Assembly (NCBI RefSeq): GCF_949987535.1
Contig: NC_080067.1
Span: 59,206,405-59,270,404 of the forward strand
Length of the DNA: 64,000 nt
Reading direction: 5' to 3'
Origin: Balaenoptera acutorostrata
Taxonomy: Eukaryota > Chordata > Mammalia > Artiodactyla > Balaenopteridae
Shown one piece after another: positions 1 to 11,630 of the stretch. The notes below the pieces were generated by a model. It worked only from the letters and a program-made list of their open reading frames with translations, made no database searches and was not told the DNA's origin. The stretch's first letter is position 1. Each line of letters begins with the position of its first letter. The position numbers and the translations under genes are program-made.

Positions 1-3000
1 AACTTTAAAGTATGCAGAGTTGAAAGGGAGAAATAGAACCTAGGTTAATTAAGCTTCATTCTTGTAATTTTAAAGGTAGCAGCTTTACAAAGCCTCCAAT
101 CTAAGACTGATCCAACAGCAGGGATTGGTTATTGTAGGCAAAGTCAGTCCATCAATGGATGCACCAAAAATATGTATAAGTCGAGTTGAGCCTGTGTGTG
201 TTTACTTTTCCTTCTGATTATAAAAATAGTACATACTAACTGTAAAAACTATATATATTGAGAAAATGTAAAGATTAAGAGCAAAATCCTCTCTTGATTG
301 CACAATTCAGAGATAGCCACTATTAGCACATTCAACTATTTCCTCTGTTTATTCTTAATAAATGTAATCCCCACATGCAGAATCATGCTATACACAGAAT
401 TGAGCATGCTGCTTGTTCTACTTGATTTTTTTTCCTCTGTATTTTTTACCCTCAGATTTACTCTCTAAATCCCTGATTTAATTTTCTCCAACACCAGTTA
501 TGGTATTTAACATCTCCAATGCTGATTCTAACTTCACTGTTGTGTTTTTTGATATCTTGACATTTTTACTCATATTGAGAAGCACTCTTTGAATCTCAGC
601 CTATGTCTGACTTCATACAAAATTACAGGATTTCAAAGAGACCTTGTAACCCTATATATTTTCAGAACAATAGTTTCAATATTCTTCTGCACTTACTGGT
701 ATTAAATATTTTTTTCTTAAAAAAATTCCCTCTTTTTTTTTTTTTTGGTTATTCACCACCATTCTTTCTTTAATTTGCTGCATTTTTTCATACATATTAA
801 ATTTTAACTCTTTGAATTCATCTTTCGATAGAGAGGAATTTTGGAGGATCTAGTATTTGCCAGTAGGCAGGATACTTGCCTTGGATCCCTTACTGTTCAT
901 TTAGTGGTGGCAAAATTTCTGTAGCCAGTATATCCCATGTTTGGATGAGTGTTGTAAATCAGTGTCCATTTACCTCCTCTATAACAATATGTGCTGTGCC
1001 CATTGGCATGCCAACACTCCTTTTAGCTACCTGGATTTTTCATTTAGTAAATTGCTTATATCTCTTCAGTTAGAATAAAGACACTTCTTTTTCCCAGTAT
1101 ACCTACTTATTGGTGGCATTCAACAAATATAAACCCACTAACAGATCTAAGTATTAAGGACTTTGAACAGGTTACCTTTAGAATTAACATAGTTAGTTTC
1201 TATGGGTTTGGAGAGCAGCAGATAAAACTTACCATAAACAAAATGATTTTTTTCTTTCTTTTGACCTTCTTGAGCCTGTATTTATAAATCTAGCCTCAAA
1301 GATAAAGCTCTTTAGACATAGTAGTGAAGTACATTAGTTCTTGGCTAATTTACTGATAACTGAAGCATTAAATTTTGTATTACTCTGTGAAGCTCCTCAG
1401 TAGTTGTTCACCTGGATTATTATTGCTATTGCAAAAATGTATAAAATTATTTTGGAAGTAATGATTTACTGTTCCTTATAATTATGGTATTTAAAATTTC
1501 TTTAAAAGTATATTCTAGAACAATCCTCCCTACCATTTCAAAGAATTTTGAATTTGAAAGGAATCCTCTCTTTTGACAAATATAATAAAGTTGCTATTAA
1601 ACCTCCTATATATTATTTCAGACCTACAGTTGGAATCAATTACTGACTGACTCCTGTGGATGTGGAAATTGTTTTATATGTTTTTACAGCATACAGTTTG
1701 GATTAATATAGTATCTGTTTTCGCCTGTGTCAGAACTCTCATTGTTGAAAATGTGACATATACTATATTTGGTAATAAGTTATGATTCATGGTTCCCACA
1801 TGATAGTGAAAAATCTCACCAGTTGAAGTCTCCCTATTGATTTATTATTATGCACTGTTTTTGAATTTTAAATTTGGTTGATGTGTATCTGTTGACTCTT
1901 AACTAATCTGTATACAGATTAAACAAAATAAACTCAGTTCCACTAAGATTTATTCTAGATAATTGTTAGATCGTGAAGAGAGTTTCTGGTCTACCCAGAG
2001 ATGAGATGACTATGGAAAACTATGCAAGACTCTGAAATAAGCATCCGATATCTCCCCGACTTTGGTAGGAAAATGAGTAAATAACAGTATTGTGCTTATT
2101 TGAGATTTTAGTCTGAGCTTTCCCCTGTCTGCCCTCTGGTGGGGCTACTAATAAGTAACTGGCAAGCTAAAATAATTTAGCTTGTAGTGAGAGGATGCAG
2201 AAGAAAAATATAGATAAATCAGAGGTGAAATTAAACTCAGAGTTTGGCTTCTCTTACTTTATAATGTTGGGCATATCACATGTATTACTAACTATACAGG
2301 AAGAAGTAGATTTTGAAGAATGGATGGCTTCAATCATATGAATTGAATAGAAAAAATAATTTTAAAAGACCTAAAGTTACTCTTTTCCTTCATTGTGTGT
2401 GTGTATGTTTTCCCTGTAGCCACATGATGACAAAATAGTAGTAGGAAAATCAATCAGTTACCTTTTTGGAAAAAAAAAAAACTTGGTTTTTTTGTTTTTG
2501 GTTTTTTTACTAAATTTAAATAAATTCTGATTTACTGGCATCATGTAGATACATAGTCTTCTAAGATCTGAAATGCATCACTCATTTAATCACAAAAAAT
2601 GTGCATAAAGTAGCTTCATTTTAATATAATTTCCAAATTATTTTCATTTAAGCAGTTCTTGCTAGAGAGAAACACTGATTTTGACTGAGACATTCTTTTA
2701 GGAAAAGGTTAACAAATACCTTCTGAAGTAAATTTAGAGTTAAAAAAAGCAGATGTGTCTTTAAATATTACTGAAACATCAGTATTTTACATTTAATTTC
2801 TTCAAATATTTTTATGGTTATCAATTTTTAATTTAATCAAGTAAAGACAAAAAATGGAACTATGGTCTACTATCATTATTTCATAAATTGAAACCTATTT
2901 TAATATCAAAAAGGAAGGAGAATCTCCAGTTTTAAGAACTGCATCTACTTTTATGATGTGCTTTATTAAAACTCACTGCATCTCAAAATCAACATTTTAA

Positions 3001-4345
3001 TGGCTGCCTAACACCGATTGTATTACATAGCAAACATTTCACAGGCTACCTAAAACGTTAACGTTGCATCTTTTTCTAAAAAAAAAAAAAAAAAGAAAGA
3101 AAGAAAATTTTCTTCCTATTCTTACAGAGTCATTTGGTTAGTTGCCATGACAGCAGGATGTCATTTATTTGAGGGAAAATAGTGAAATAATTTTGGTTTA
3201 TAATTATTTATCTTTTTTTATTAGTGATGTTAAATGTTTGAGTTTATATTCCGTCCATTTAAAACATAGCTATAAATGTGTTTATCCGTAGCCCCAAAGT
3301 AGTAGCTTGAACCTGAACAGATTCAATCCATCACTAGAGAAAACCATGTCTTCCTTATGAAACTGGATTAGTGTGGTCTGGTACTTAAAATCTAGGACTT
3401 CAGAAAGCCACCTGCTTTTGCTGAGGTATTCAGAAAAAGATTATTGGAAGCTAGCCAGGTTTGTGCAGTGCTCAAACCCATTGCTTACGTGTTTGACAGG
3501 AACATCTGGTAGCACAGATGCTTAATTCTAGAGAGCCATAATTATTTTGAGAGAAGGGAAAAGTTGTCTTACACAGTTATTATCATGCTCTGACCGCAGG
3601 TATTAGAAAGAGGCAATCATTTTGTACTTCCCTGCCAGCATATGGTTTCTCAGTTTTGGAGATGAAATTTCTAGATCATATACAACAATGAGATTAAGAA
3701 CCATTGTGTGTTTTTAAGCAATAGAAAGTTTTCAAAAGAGCATAAAGATGTGATGGAAATGTTTTGTTGTCTCCAAGCGCCTGTTCCAAAGCCATTGAGC
3801 AAGGTGCCAAAAATTCAAAGGCTAGCCTTTTCCAAGAGGAGTTGATGACAGTAACCTCTCTTGGTTTCACACTCTATCCTGGAGCCACTCGTAAATGAGA
3901 CTGTCAGATTTTGTACCAATGAAAGGAGTTTGTCCTAGCTTTGTTTATCTTGGCTGTTAAGAATCCCCTTTCCCCATTTTTCTCTTTCTCTGAGACAGAT
4001 TATTATTTTAAAGGATATGACAGATGCCAGTGCAGCTATATGTCGTTTGTCTTTTAGAAGCAATATGTTATATACTGAGTGTGCCCACAAATATAGTGGT
4101 CTGGATTCACTTGGTAACCTTCACCTCCAGGACTCAGAAAGTGAGATTTGTCATTTGGTATCATAGTAACCAGTTTAGATAGCCTGCCTTAATTTGCATC
4201 TGTTTGCCAGAGTTAAAGGGAACAAGTAATGATCAATTTTAAGGACTCTAAAGATGAACAAAGTGGGCACGTACAGATTTTACTTCTCTGCTGCTCACTC
4301 AGGAAATCTGAATACGGCTGCCATTCATCCATTTATATATTCTTT
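1..4345. other. AT-rich non-coding DNA, no gene recognised
   Basis: No open frame here looks like a real exon: all are short and without recognisable domains. The stretch at about 180-420 resembles an old interspersed repeat (a phrase like agatagccactattagcac recurs in ancient mammalian elements), but I cannot name the family. A poly(A)/GAAA simple repeat lies at 3078-3106 and a T-run at 732-746. Nothing else stands out. Confidence 0.6.
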
Positions 4346-4349
4346 GCTT

Positions 4350-4475
4350 CATCAAATATTAATGATAGCCTGCACTGTATAAGGTGTTCTGGTGGGTGCC
4401 AAATATACATCAGTGAATGAAACTGACATAATCCCTGCCCTCCTGTAGTTGACAGGTTAGTCATAGGAGTTATAA
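4350..4475 (-). repeat. L2 LINE 3' fragment
   Basis: On the + strand the order is 'gtgccaaatatacatcagtg', then 'ataatccctgccctcctgta'. This is the reverse complement of the L2 3' end, whose sense strand reads 'agggcaggga' followed by an AATAAATG tail. Old and diverged; ends approximate. Confidence 0.55.
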
Positions 4476-6581
4476 ATTCAAATGCCTTCAGGGCCAAGTA
4501 AATAAAGAAAATGAGGGAAGCTGTGAATAAAAGCTTATAATTAGTGGTAGAGGCAGTGGCTAAAGGAGAGTGAATATTCTACTGGACAGAATTCAAATTC
4601 AAAATTTATTTAAACATTGAGGCATCCCTTAAAAAAAGAGACACACCTGGGGTCTGAGTAATTTACACGGCTCTCTGCTCCTGAGGTTGAGCTTCTGGTA
4701 GTGAATTAGAGTAGGGATGTCCCAGTGACTGTGAGAACTTTGTCTGCATTAGTGAGCTGCTTCTCCCATTTACCACTTATCATGCCATCAGCAATGTGCT
4801 GTCAGGGGCCTGGAGGGGCCAGGATGAGTTTTCAAGTCCCTAATCTCTGAGTAACTATATTATGCCTAGCTGAACAGGCAGCCACCTTAGACACTGCAGG
4901 CCAAACACTGCTTGGTGCCCATGTCGGGCAGGCGGGGCTTGCTGTCTGCTCTGGTCAAATTCAGCAGTTCTGGCCTATAGACTGGTTTGCTTTTCTGCCA
5001 TTAACATCCTATTTATCCTCCTAGACTGGGAATTGTCTTCTAATTCATAGCAAATAGTTTGTTTTCTAAAGGGTGAACTATCCTGAGATTTTAATTTTTA
5101 ATTTCCAGAAATTGCCATACTTTTTTGACTGAACATCACAGCAAAATAAAAAAAACTAAAGATAATTGATGACATAGTAATGATTTGACTACACACCTTA
5201 TGTATACATTATACCACTCTTCCAAATATTGTGTGAATTACAAAACTTATGCAAAAGAATAGAAGTTTTTAAAAGGGTGAAATGTCTTAATATTTTATTT
5301 GCACACTTTAAAAGATTATCATCCATTTGCCTCTCATCAAAGGCTAAAAATTAACAGCAACAATAATACTAACATTTATTGAGTGTTTATTACCTTGTAG
5401 ACACAGTTAACATCCGACAAATTGAGCAAAGTAATTACCAAGTATATTTTTTAACTTTAGTATAAAATAAAGTTGCTAATGTCTATTACCACCATTCTTT
5501 TTCATCGTTCAAAAGATTAAAAGTAATGTTCTCCTTACAGTTTGTATTTGTTTTTAATAGCTGGTGTCAGTTGAGTAATGCCTTATTTGTCTTATGGTAT
5601 AAGCTGGATTTTCTTTGATTAAGAGTTTATATAAGTATGGCTATATTATAGAAAGTTATCAGCAGTAATTTCCAAAACTTTGAACAGAAAAATTGGCATA
5701 TAAATAACACAGTAAAGATATATAGATTTCTATAATATACATAGAAACCTTTACCCATGTTTCTAAGATCATGGAGCTAGTTTTTGTTCTTGTCTCTAAC
5801 AGATAAACTAAACCTTACACAAATTTGTTCCATGATTTGAACCATCAAAATATTGTGACTAAAATGCTAGGATGTCTTTGATGGTTTCCTTCTACAATGG
5901 TACCTGAGAAATTAGGATTATAATACTCGTAATATGTGGGTACTTAATTCCTAGGGAAGATTAAAGAGAACTAAAACTGATACATCAAAAATATTATATA
6001 GAAGTAAAACGAGGATTTGGTAGTGATAGGGAACATAATATGGATATTCAAGAATTTCTACATTATATAAAATTCTAACATATCTAAATAGGATCTCAGG
6101 TAAGGTCTCTCTTCAAGAAGAGATTTTAGAAAGTACCCAAAAGAGCCATGAGATTTCATTATTAAATAGAAATTACACATTCACAAGTATCAACTTTCTT
6201 CCAAGCTTGAGGTGCAAATACACATATATCTCATTTTTCCAGTTTATTGTTTGAGAACCCACATGCCTTATTAACAGGAAATATACCACTTAACTTTTAA
6301 AGATCTTCCTGCTGAACTGCCCTAAACCTTAAAGGTTTATACAATTCAAAAAATGTCCAGCTTTTCTACCAAAATGGACAGAGAAGTTGCTTTTCTGTAC
6401 CAGGTCTCGTCAGTGTTGAAGACTAGATTGCCCTTCTAACATGGTGTTCCCTGATGCAGTGAGGTTTCCCTCACCTAGAACCATTTCAAGGCTGCCTTAA
6501 TTCCATGAAAGGACAATTGCATCTTCTCAGTCTAACAGCAGAAGTTGCCCTGTGCTTAGGTCCTCATGGAGGACCCATCTT
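4476..6581. other. Non-coding DNA, no gene recognised
   Basis: Mostly AT-rich unique sequence. A short piece at 5360-5410 (tactaacatttattgagtg) resembles the end of an L2 or MIR element in reverse orientation. No coding potential or RNA gene seen. Confidence 0.55.
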
Positions 6582-6900
6582 CATATGTAGCTTTTTGTTT
6601 TTTAATTTTTATTTATTTATTTATGGCTGTGTTGGGTCTTCGTTTCTGTGCGAGGGCTTTCTCTAGTTGTGGCAAGTGGGGGCCACTCTTCATCGCGGTG
6701 CGCGGGCCTTTCACTATTGGCCTCTCTTGTTGCGGAGCACAGGCTCCAGACGCGCAGGCTCAGCAATTGTGGCTCACGGGCCTAGTCTCTCCGCGGCATG
6801 TGGGATCTTCCCAGATGAGGGCTCGAACCCGTGTCCTCTGCATTGGCAGGCAGATTCTCAACCACTGCGCCACCAGGGAAGCCCCCATATGTAGCTTTTT
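6582..6900 (-). repeat. 15-bp target-site duplication around CHR SINE
   Basis: The 15-mer catatgtagcttttt occurs at 6582-6596 and again at 6886-6900, exactly flanking the SINE. A perfect duplication indicates a fairly young LINE-mediated insertion and fixes the SINE boundaries. Confidence 0.93.
6597..6885 (-). mobile_element. CHR-type tRNA-derived SINE
   Basis: Read on the minus strand, the element starts with the 'gggcttccctggtggcgcag' type head. It then has a pol III B box (gggttcgagccc type, + strand near 6820-6835) and GC-rich repeats, and ends in (AAAT)n just inside the left TSD. This is the tRNA-derived CHR SINE of Cetacea and relatives, presumably mobilised in trans by L1. Open frames across it (for example about 6566-6994) are chance reading through GC-rich SINE sequence, not a gene. 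Confidence 0.93.
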
Positions 6901-7789
6901 TGGTTCACCTATGAAGCTTCGTCGATGGGTACCAGTCTACCAAAAGGTCACTCTGTCAGCACTAGACATCACTTTCTCTACATCATACACTTAGAACTAC
7001 TGTTACTGGGTGCAGTCTAGGGTTGGAATAGCATTACGCTTTAAGCTTTTAAAACAAAAACACTTAAATGAATCCTCTGTTGAGAGAAGAGATCACCACT
7101 CAGTATTTGAAACCAAGAAAGTAAAGTAAGGGAGTGCTATGCTGGTCAGGCAGTCTTGCTGAGCAAAGCAAACTTATGATCTCATTTAGATCACTGGCAC
7201 ATGAATTACAGACTTGGGAGCAGGTTAACCGAAGCCTTAGAAGCTTTCCACTGGAGTGAGTCTGCTGCTCATTGGCTGACTTTCAGAGGATGTGGCTGTC
7301 ATTGATTGGTTGGCTTTCAGAGACTGTTCATTGAAGTGAATTGTCATTGATTAAAGTGTTAAAACCAGTTCTGAAGCTTAGAACAATTAGATGTTTCCTA
7401 GGATTGTGGGAACTTTTTTCTTCTCTTTCCCCAACTCATTGAACTTTCCATGCTATTTTTACCAACTCTTCTGAGGGGATTTGCCTGAATTTACTCAAAG
7501 TGACTCCTTATTTAAAGGAGCCTCTGAAGTGACTTATTTTTCTAACAGGTAGTTCCTAGGTGATTCCAATATCACATACTTGTTTTTCTGAGGACTGGAG
7601 GATGCATTTAGTGCTTTCAAGGTGATTTTTCTGGTATCTTTATGACTCACAAAATACTATAAAACATAAATTTTGTTTCTGTTGCATTATCCCACTAGGC
7701 TATGAAGACTGAATCCATTAATTTTAAGCATAATATGGTAAATCATCTGTCTACTCTAGGAAGGTAAATGTTAATTTTCATAGAGGCAT
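6901..7789. other. Non-coding unique DNA
   Basis: No gene or clear repeat. Two diverged copies of a 'cattggctgacttt / gattggttggcttt' phrase occur near 7268-7317, perhaps a short local duplication. Confidence 0.5.
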
Positions 7790-8035
7790 CATAGTACTAT
7801 AGTTAAGAACTGAGATTTTAAAAGAGTAATTGTCTGCTACCTACTTGTTGGTGACCTTGAGAAATTTAACCTCTTCATGCCTCTCTTTTCTCATCTGTAA
7901 AATGGATGTAAAATATTACTTTGTTATTGAGTTGTTATTAGGATTAAATGAATTAATATACACAAAGTGTTTAGAGCAGTCCTGGTATATTGTGCTCTAA
8001 TAATAGCATGTGTGTGTTTAATTTCACTATTAATA
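7790..8035 (+). repeat. MIR SINE, nearly full length
   Basis: It follows the MIR consensus order: 'tagttaagaactgag', the core 'gaccttgagaaatttaacct', 'ctcatctgtaaaatggatg', 'aggattaaatgaattaat' and 'agtgtttagagcagtcctgg'. This is an ancient tRNA-derived SINE with the expected substitution load. Confidence 0.85.
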
Positions 8036-8487
8036 TCAAAGGCTTTAAAAGTCATTTTTGCATCTGGGTAGTTGAGAAGAAAGGAAAGAAGCTTTGCAAT
8101 TTGTCATTACATTTATTATATATTTCTGACTTCTGAGGAACAATGTAGGACATCTTTGACACCTAAACTGTGAAGAATTGAGAATGAAGATAAATTAAAC
8201 AAAATATAACAGAAGGATCAAAGTCCCAGATATCTATTTACCTCTGATGAAAGCCATTCTGTGAGTTAGAGAATTCATAGCAACTCACAGTACTTTCCCT
8301 ACTTCAAATCCCTGTTATTTTAGAGTTAATATAAGTTCAAAATGAAAAAAGACAATAAAGGGAGGGCATGTCAGAAAGGAGAGTCAATGGTGTATGAGTG
8401 AGGAGGAGTCCCTCAGATTTTGTCATCATGGGGATATTACAAATTGCCTACATTCACATGACCTGCAGGATTTTTCAAACCCATCTG

Positions 8488-8650
8488 AGTCAGTGGTTCT
8501 CTATACTGGCTGCACATAACAAACCCTTGGAGAGGTTTCCAAACATAAGATGCTCTAGCCCCACCTCACATCTCTGGGGCAGTGGGACCTGGGTATCAGG
8601 AATTTTTCAAAGTTCCCCAGAGAGTGCAACCAGAGCAGAAAAGTCACTGA
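8488..8650. repeat. MER5-like hAT DNA transposon remnant
   Basis: It begins with the terminal phrase 'cagtggttctc' and carries the MER5-type interior (ctagccccacc, then ctctggggcagtgggacctg, then gttccccagag). This is a non-autonomous hAT-Charlie-type fossil. Orientation and subfamily are not certain, and it explains the open frame near 8398-8697. Confidence 0.65.
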
Positions 8651-8944
8651 ATTATTCTAGGTGTGCCTTGGCCAGTGGGTGCCTACATTTGCAGTAGCTG
8701 CAGCTATTGCCCCTTTGACACTTGCTTCTTTAACAGGTCTCCACCTGCTTCTCTGAACTTTAGTATCTTTGATTCTTTAAAGCTCAAAGTGAAAGAAACA
8801 AACCTGGCTAGCTACAGACAAGCTACAGAGTCTCAACCACTGCAAAAGTAGTTCAAAAGCTTCTGGTAATAAAGGAAGTGGTGATTAATGACAATCTTTA
8901 TATTGGGAATTAGTTCCTGGTACTTTAAGTGTGTAGCATGTTGT

Positions 8945-9266
8945 TTTTGTTTTTTTCTTTTTTGTCTTGTTTTGTTTTTTATACAGCAGGTTCTTATTAG
9001 TCATCAATTTTATACACATCAGTGTATACATGTCAATCCCAATCGCCCAATTCATCACACCACCATCCCCACCGCCCCGCGGTTTTCTCCCCTTGGTGTC
9101 CATACGTTTGTTCTCTACATCTGTGTCTCAACTTCTGCCCTGCAAACCAGCTCATCTGTACCATTTTTCTGGGTTCCACACACATGCGTTAATATACGAT
9201 CTTTGTTTTTCTCTTTCTGACTTACTTCACTCTGTATGACAGTCTCTAGATCCATCCATGTCTCAA
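8945..9266 (-). mobile_element. L1 3' end, strongly 5'-truncated
   Basis: The + strand shows a T-rich tract, 'atacagcaggttcttattag', then L1 3' UTR sequence closely matching the 3' end of the long L1 at 34611-34920. The match stops at 9266, inside the ORF2 C-terminus ('ccatccatgtctcaa'). I could not find a convincing TSD. Confidence 0.85.
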
Positions 9267-10620
9267 TTACTAAATCTTATTCTTTCTTAAGATACTAAAA
9301 GTTTGTAGTAGAAAAAGTAGTATATTCTCTGTTCTTCCAAAATACTGGCTGGAAGACTTCTGGAACTAGCTCTTACCTAATTTTAACAATTTAGAACTTC
9401 TCATGCAGTCACATACCTAGTTGGGTACAGCTGACTTCCAGAAAAGCAGGGGAGATATACCTCTATAACTACTGTGTTCAACTTAAAAAAAAAAATTATA
9501 AATTAATTAGTTATTAGAGTTATAATTAAATGATATAATACTTGTAAATACATCAACACACAGAAGACATTGAGTAATGGGTTCTATTAATATTTTGATT
9601 CTGTGTGATTTTGGAAAACAAACAATTTTGAATTAGTCTCATTATTGGGAGAGGTAGAAGGCTCTAAGCTTGATCTGGACATCTATTATCCCAACCATAT
9701 TTGTATAGTATGTTACAGGGTCAGCTTGCTGTCACATGGCATTTTTCTATCCACAAAAAGCTACCTGAAAATGAAGAGGAACAGAGAATCACGCCTTAAC
9801 TAGGTTTCTCAAGTTGACTGCAGTCTCTCCATGTTTAACTGGAAGGTTATCTTATATCTTAGTTTCTATCCTTTGGGGCAAAAATAGCTTAATGTAATTC
9901 CAGGTGATGATTAACAATTTCCTAAAAAACCCACAGAACTGCTGTTGATTGACATAGAGAGCACAGTCTTTCCCACGTTCTGAAAGTGCTGTTCATTTAG
10001 TCAGAAGCAAATTTTCCTGAGAAATGAAAATTGACAGTTCAGCCTAATACCTCACTCACAACAGCCAAAAAGTTATAGAAGTGGCTTATATTTCCCCTTT
10101 GTAAAAAAAAAAGAAAAAAAAAATATATAAGTATTTTATGAAAGAAAATGATAATGATCTTTTACCTAAATATCTTAGTTTTGGAGTTTTCTTTAGATGT
10201 GGAAGTAGAAGTCAGGTGGGATCATTTATTTCATCAGTCATCAAGCATTTGTTTGTGCAAGGCACATTCAGCTTTTAGCTGAATTATCGTCTTTAACATG
10301 TGCTTCAGGTACATGTCAGTAGGGTTACTGATTTTGTGGCCTCATCTGATGGGAAGGAAAGTCGGTCCTAAGTCTCTCTCAAAATAAGGGTTGTTTTCAC
10401 ATCAAGCAGAAGAAGCAAGAACACAAACTCCAATGACTCTTCATTGTGGTTTATCATATTCCATTCAGCACAAATATTACACGATCCCGAACTGGTAGAT
10501 CAACAGGTGAAGCAATCACTAGGAGCCTGGAGCTTGATGGCGCAGTGTATTGGTGAGACAAGGAAATGGGTTGGACCTATCTGAGAACTGGGGGATAGAA
10601 TTTCTGGATTCCAAGTAAAA
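9267..10620. other. Non-coding DNA, no gene recognised
   Basis: AT-rich, with A-runs at 9485-9496 and 10104-10124. No exon, RNA gene or repeat family recognised. Confidence 0.5.
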
Positions 10621-11150
10621 TGGTTAATTTTATGTGTCAACTTGACTGGGCCACAGGGTGCCCAGACATTTGGCCAACATGATCCTGGGTGTGTCTGTGA
10701 GGGTGTTTCTGAATGAGATTAGCACTTAAATCAATAGACTGAATAAAGCAGATTGCCCTCCCCAGTGTGGGTGGGAATCCCCCAGTCAAACACCTCAGTA
10801 GACTGAGTGAGAGGGAATACCTCCTATGTGACTGATTGAGCTCTGACATCAGGCTTTTCTGACCTTCGAACTGGGACTAAAACATTGATCCTTCTTGGTT
10901 CTTGAGCCTGCTGGCTTTTGGACTGGAATTTGCAGCATCAGCTCTCATGGTTCTCAGACCTTTGGAGTCGGACTGGAACTACTTAACGCCTCTGCTGGGT
11001 CTCCAGCTCACTGACTGCAGATCTTGGAACTTCTGAGCCTCCATAATTGCATGAGCCAATTATTCATAATCTACTTTTATGTAAACATTTATACACGCAC
11101 ACACACACCCTATTGCTTCTGTTTCTCTGGAGAACTCGACTAATATACCA
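10621..11150 (+). repeat. Ancient LTR-like element (TG...CA, about 530 bp)
   Basis: It starts with 'tggttaattttatgtgtcaa' and 'cttgactgggcc' and ends 'ctctggagaactcgactaat' plus 'atacca'. This whole layout recurs as a dispersed LTR-like repeat in mammals: a TG start and CA end, repeated 'ggttctcaggcctt' phrases in the middle and a CA microsatellite near the 3' end (11095-11108). It is probably a solo LTR of an ancient endogenous retrovirus of ERVL/MaLR type. I cannot name the subfamily, and no TSD or internal retroviral region is visible. Confidence 0.6.
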
Positions 11151-11334
11151 GGTTTACCCCAAAATCTTAAGAGAGTTGTTTTATTTTCAGAACATATCAG
11201 AAAAAAAAAAAATTAAAATAGAGAGATGATATATTTGGCTCTATCAAAGCAAATAATTAGAATTGAAGGAGAGGGTTAAGTCACCAGTGAACAGTGAGAA
11301 GAATTAAAAGCTGTTTCCATGTTTAGCACTGTGT

Positions 11335-11445
11335 TTTGAATCAGAAGATCCTGGGTAAGCTCCCTGACATTGCCTCTTAGTAACTTTGATTTCAGGGAAG
11401 TTTGTTTCTTTAGGTTTGTTTTCTCATCTATAAAATGAATATTTG
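11335..11445 (+). repeat. Possible MIR fragment
   Basis: The order 'gaatcagaagatcctggg', 'ttctcatctataaaatgaa' resembles a diverged MIR centre and 3' half. Weak support. Confidence 0.4.
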
Positions 11446-11454
11446 GGACTAGTG

Positions 11455-11630
11455 CTGATTCTCAACCCATTAGTATCACCTGGGGAACTCTTTAAAAATA
11501 CTGATGTCTGAGCCCATTATCAGAGGTTCTGATTTATTTAGGCTGGTGTGGAGGCTAAGCACCAGCATTTAACTTGATCTCTAAGTGATTGTACTCTGCA
11601 GCTGGGCTTCAGAACTGCCGGACTAAATCC
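11455..11630. repeat. MER5/MER58-like hAT transposon remnant
   Basis: It contains 'tagtatcacctggggaactc', 'tttaaaaatactgatgtctg' and 'ggttctgatttattt', the hallmark interior of non-autonomous hAT-Charlie elements. The subfamily is not resolved. Confidence 0.65.

Noticed and set aside
876..1073. 65-codon frame that looked a little protein-like
   Set aside because: Short, with no recognised domain, splice signals or neighbours supporting an exon.
6566..6994. 142-codon open frame with a hydrophobic start
   Set aside because: It lies almost wholly within the CHR SINE read antisense; the other SINE copies give similar frames.
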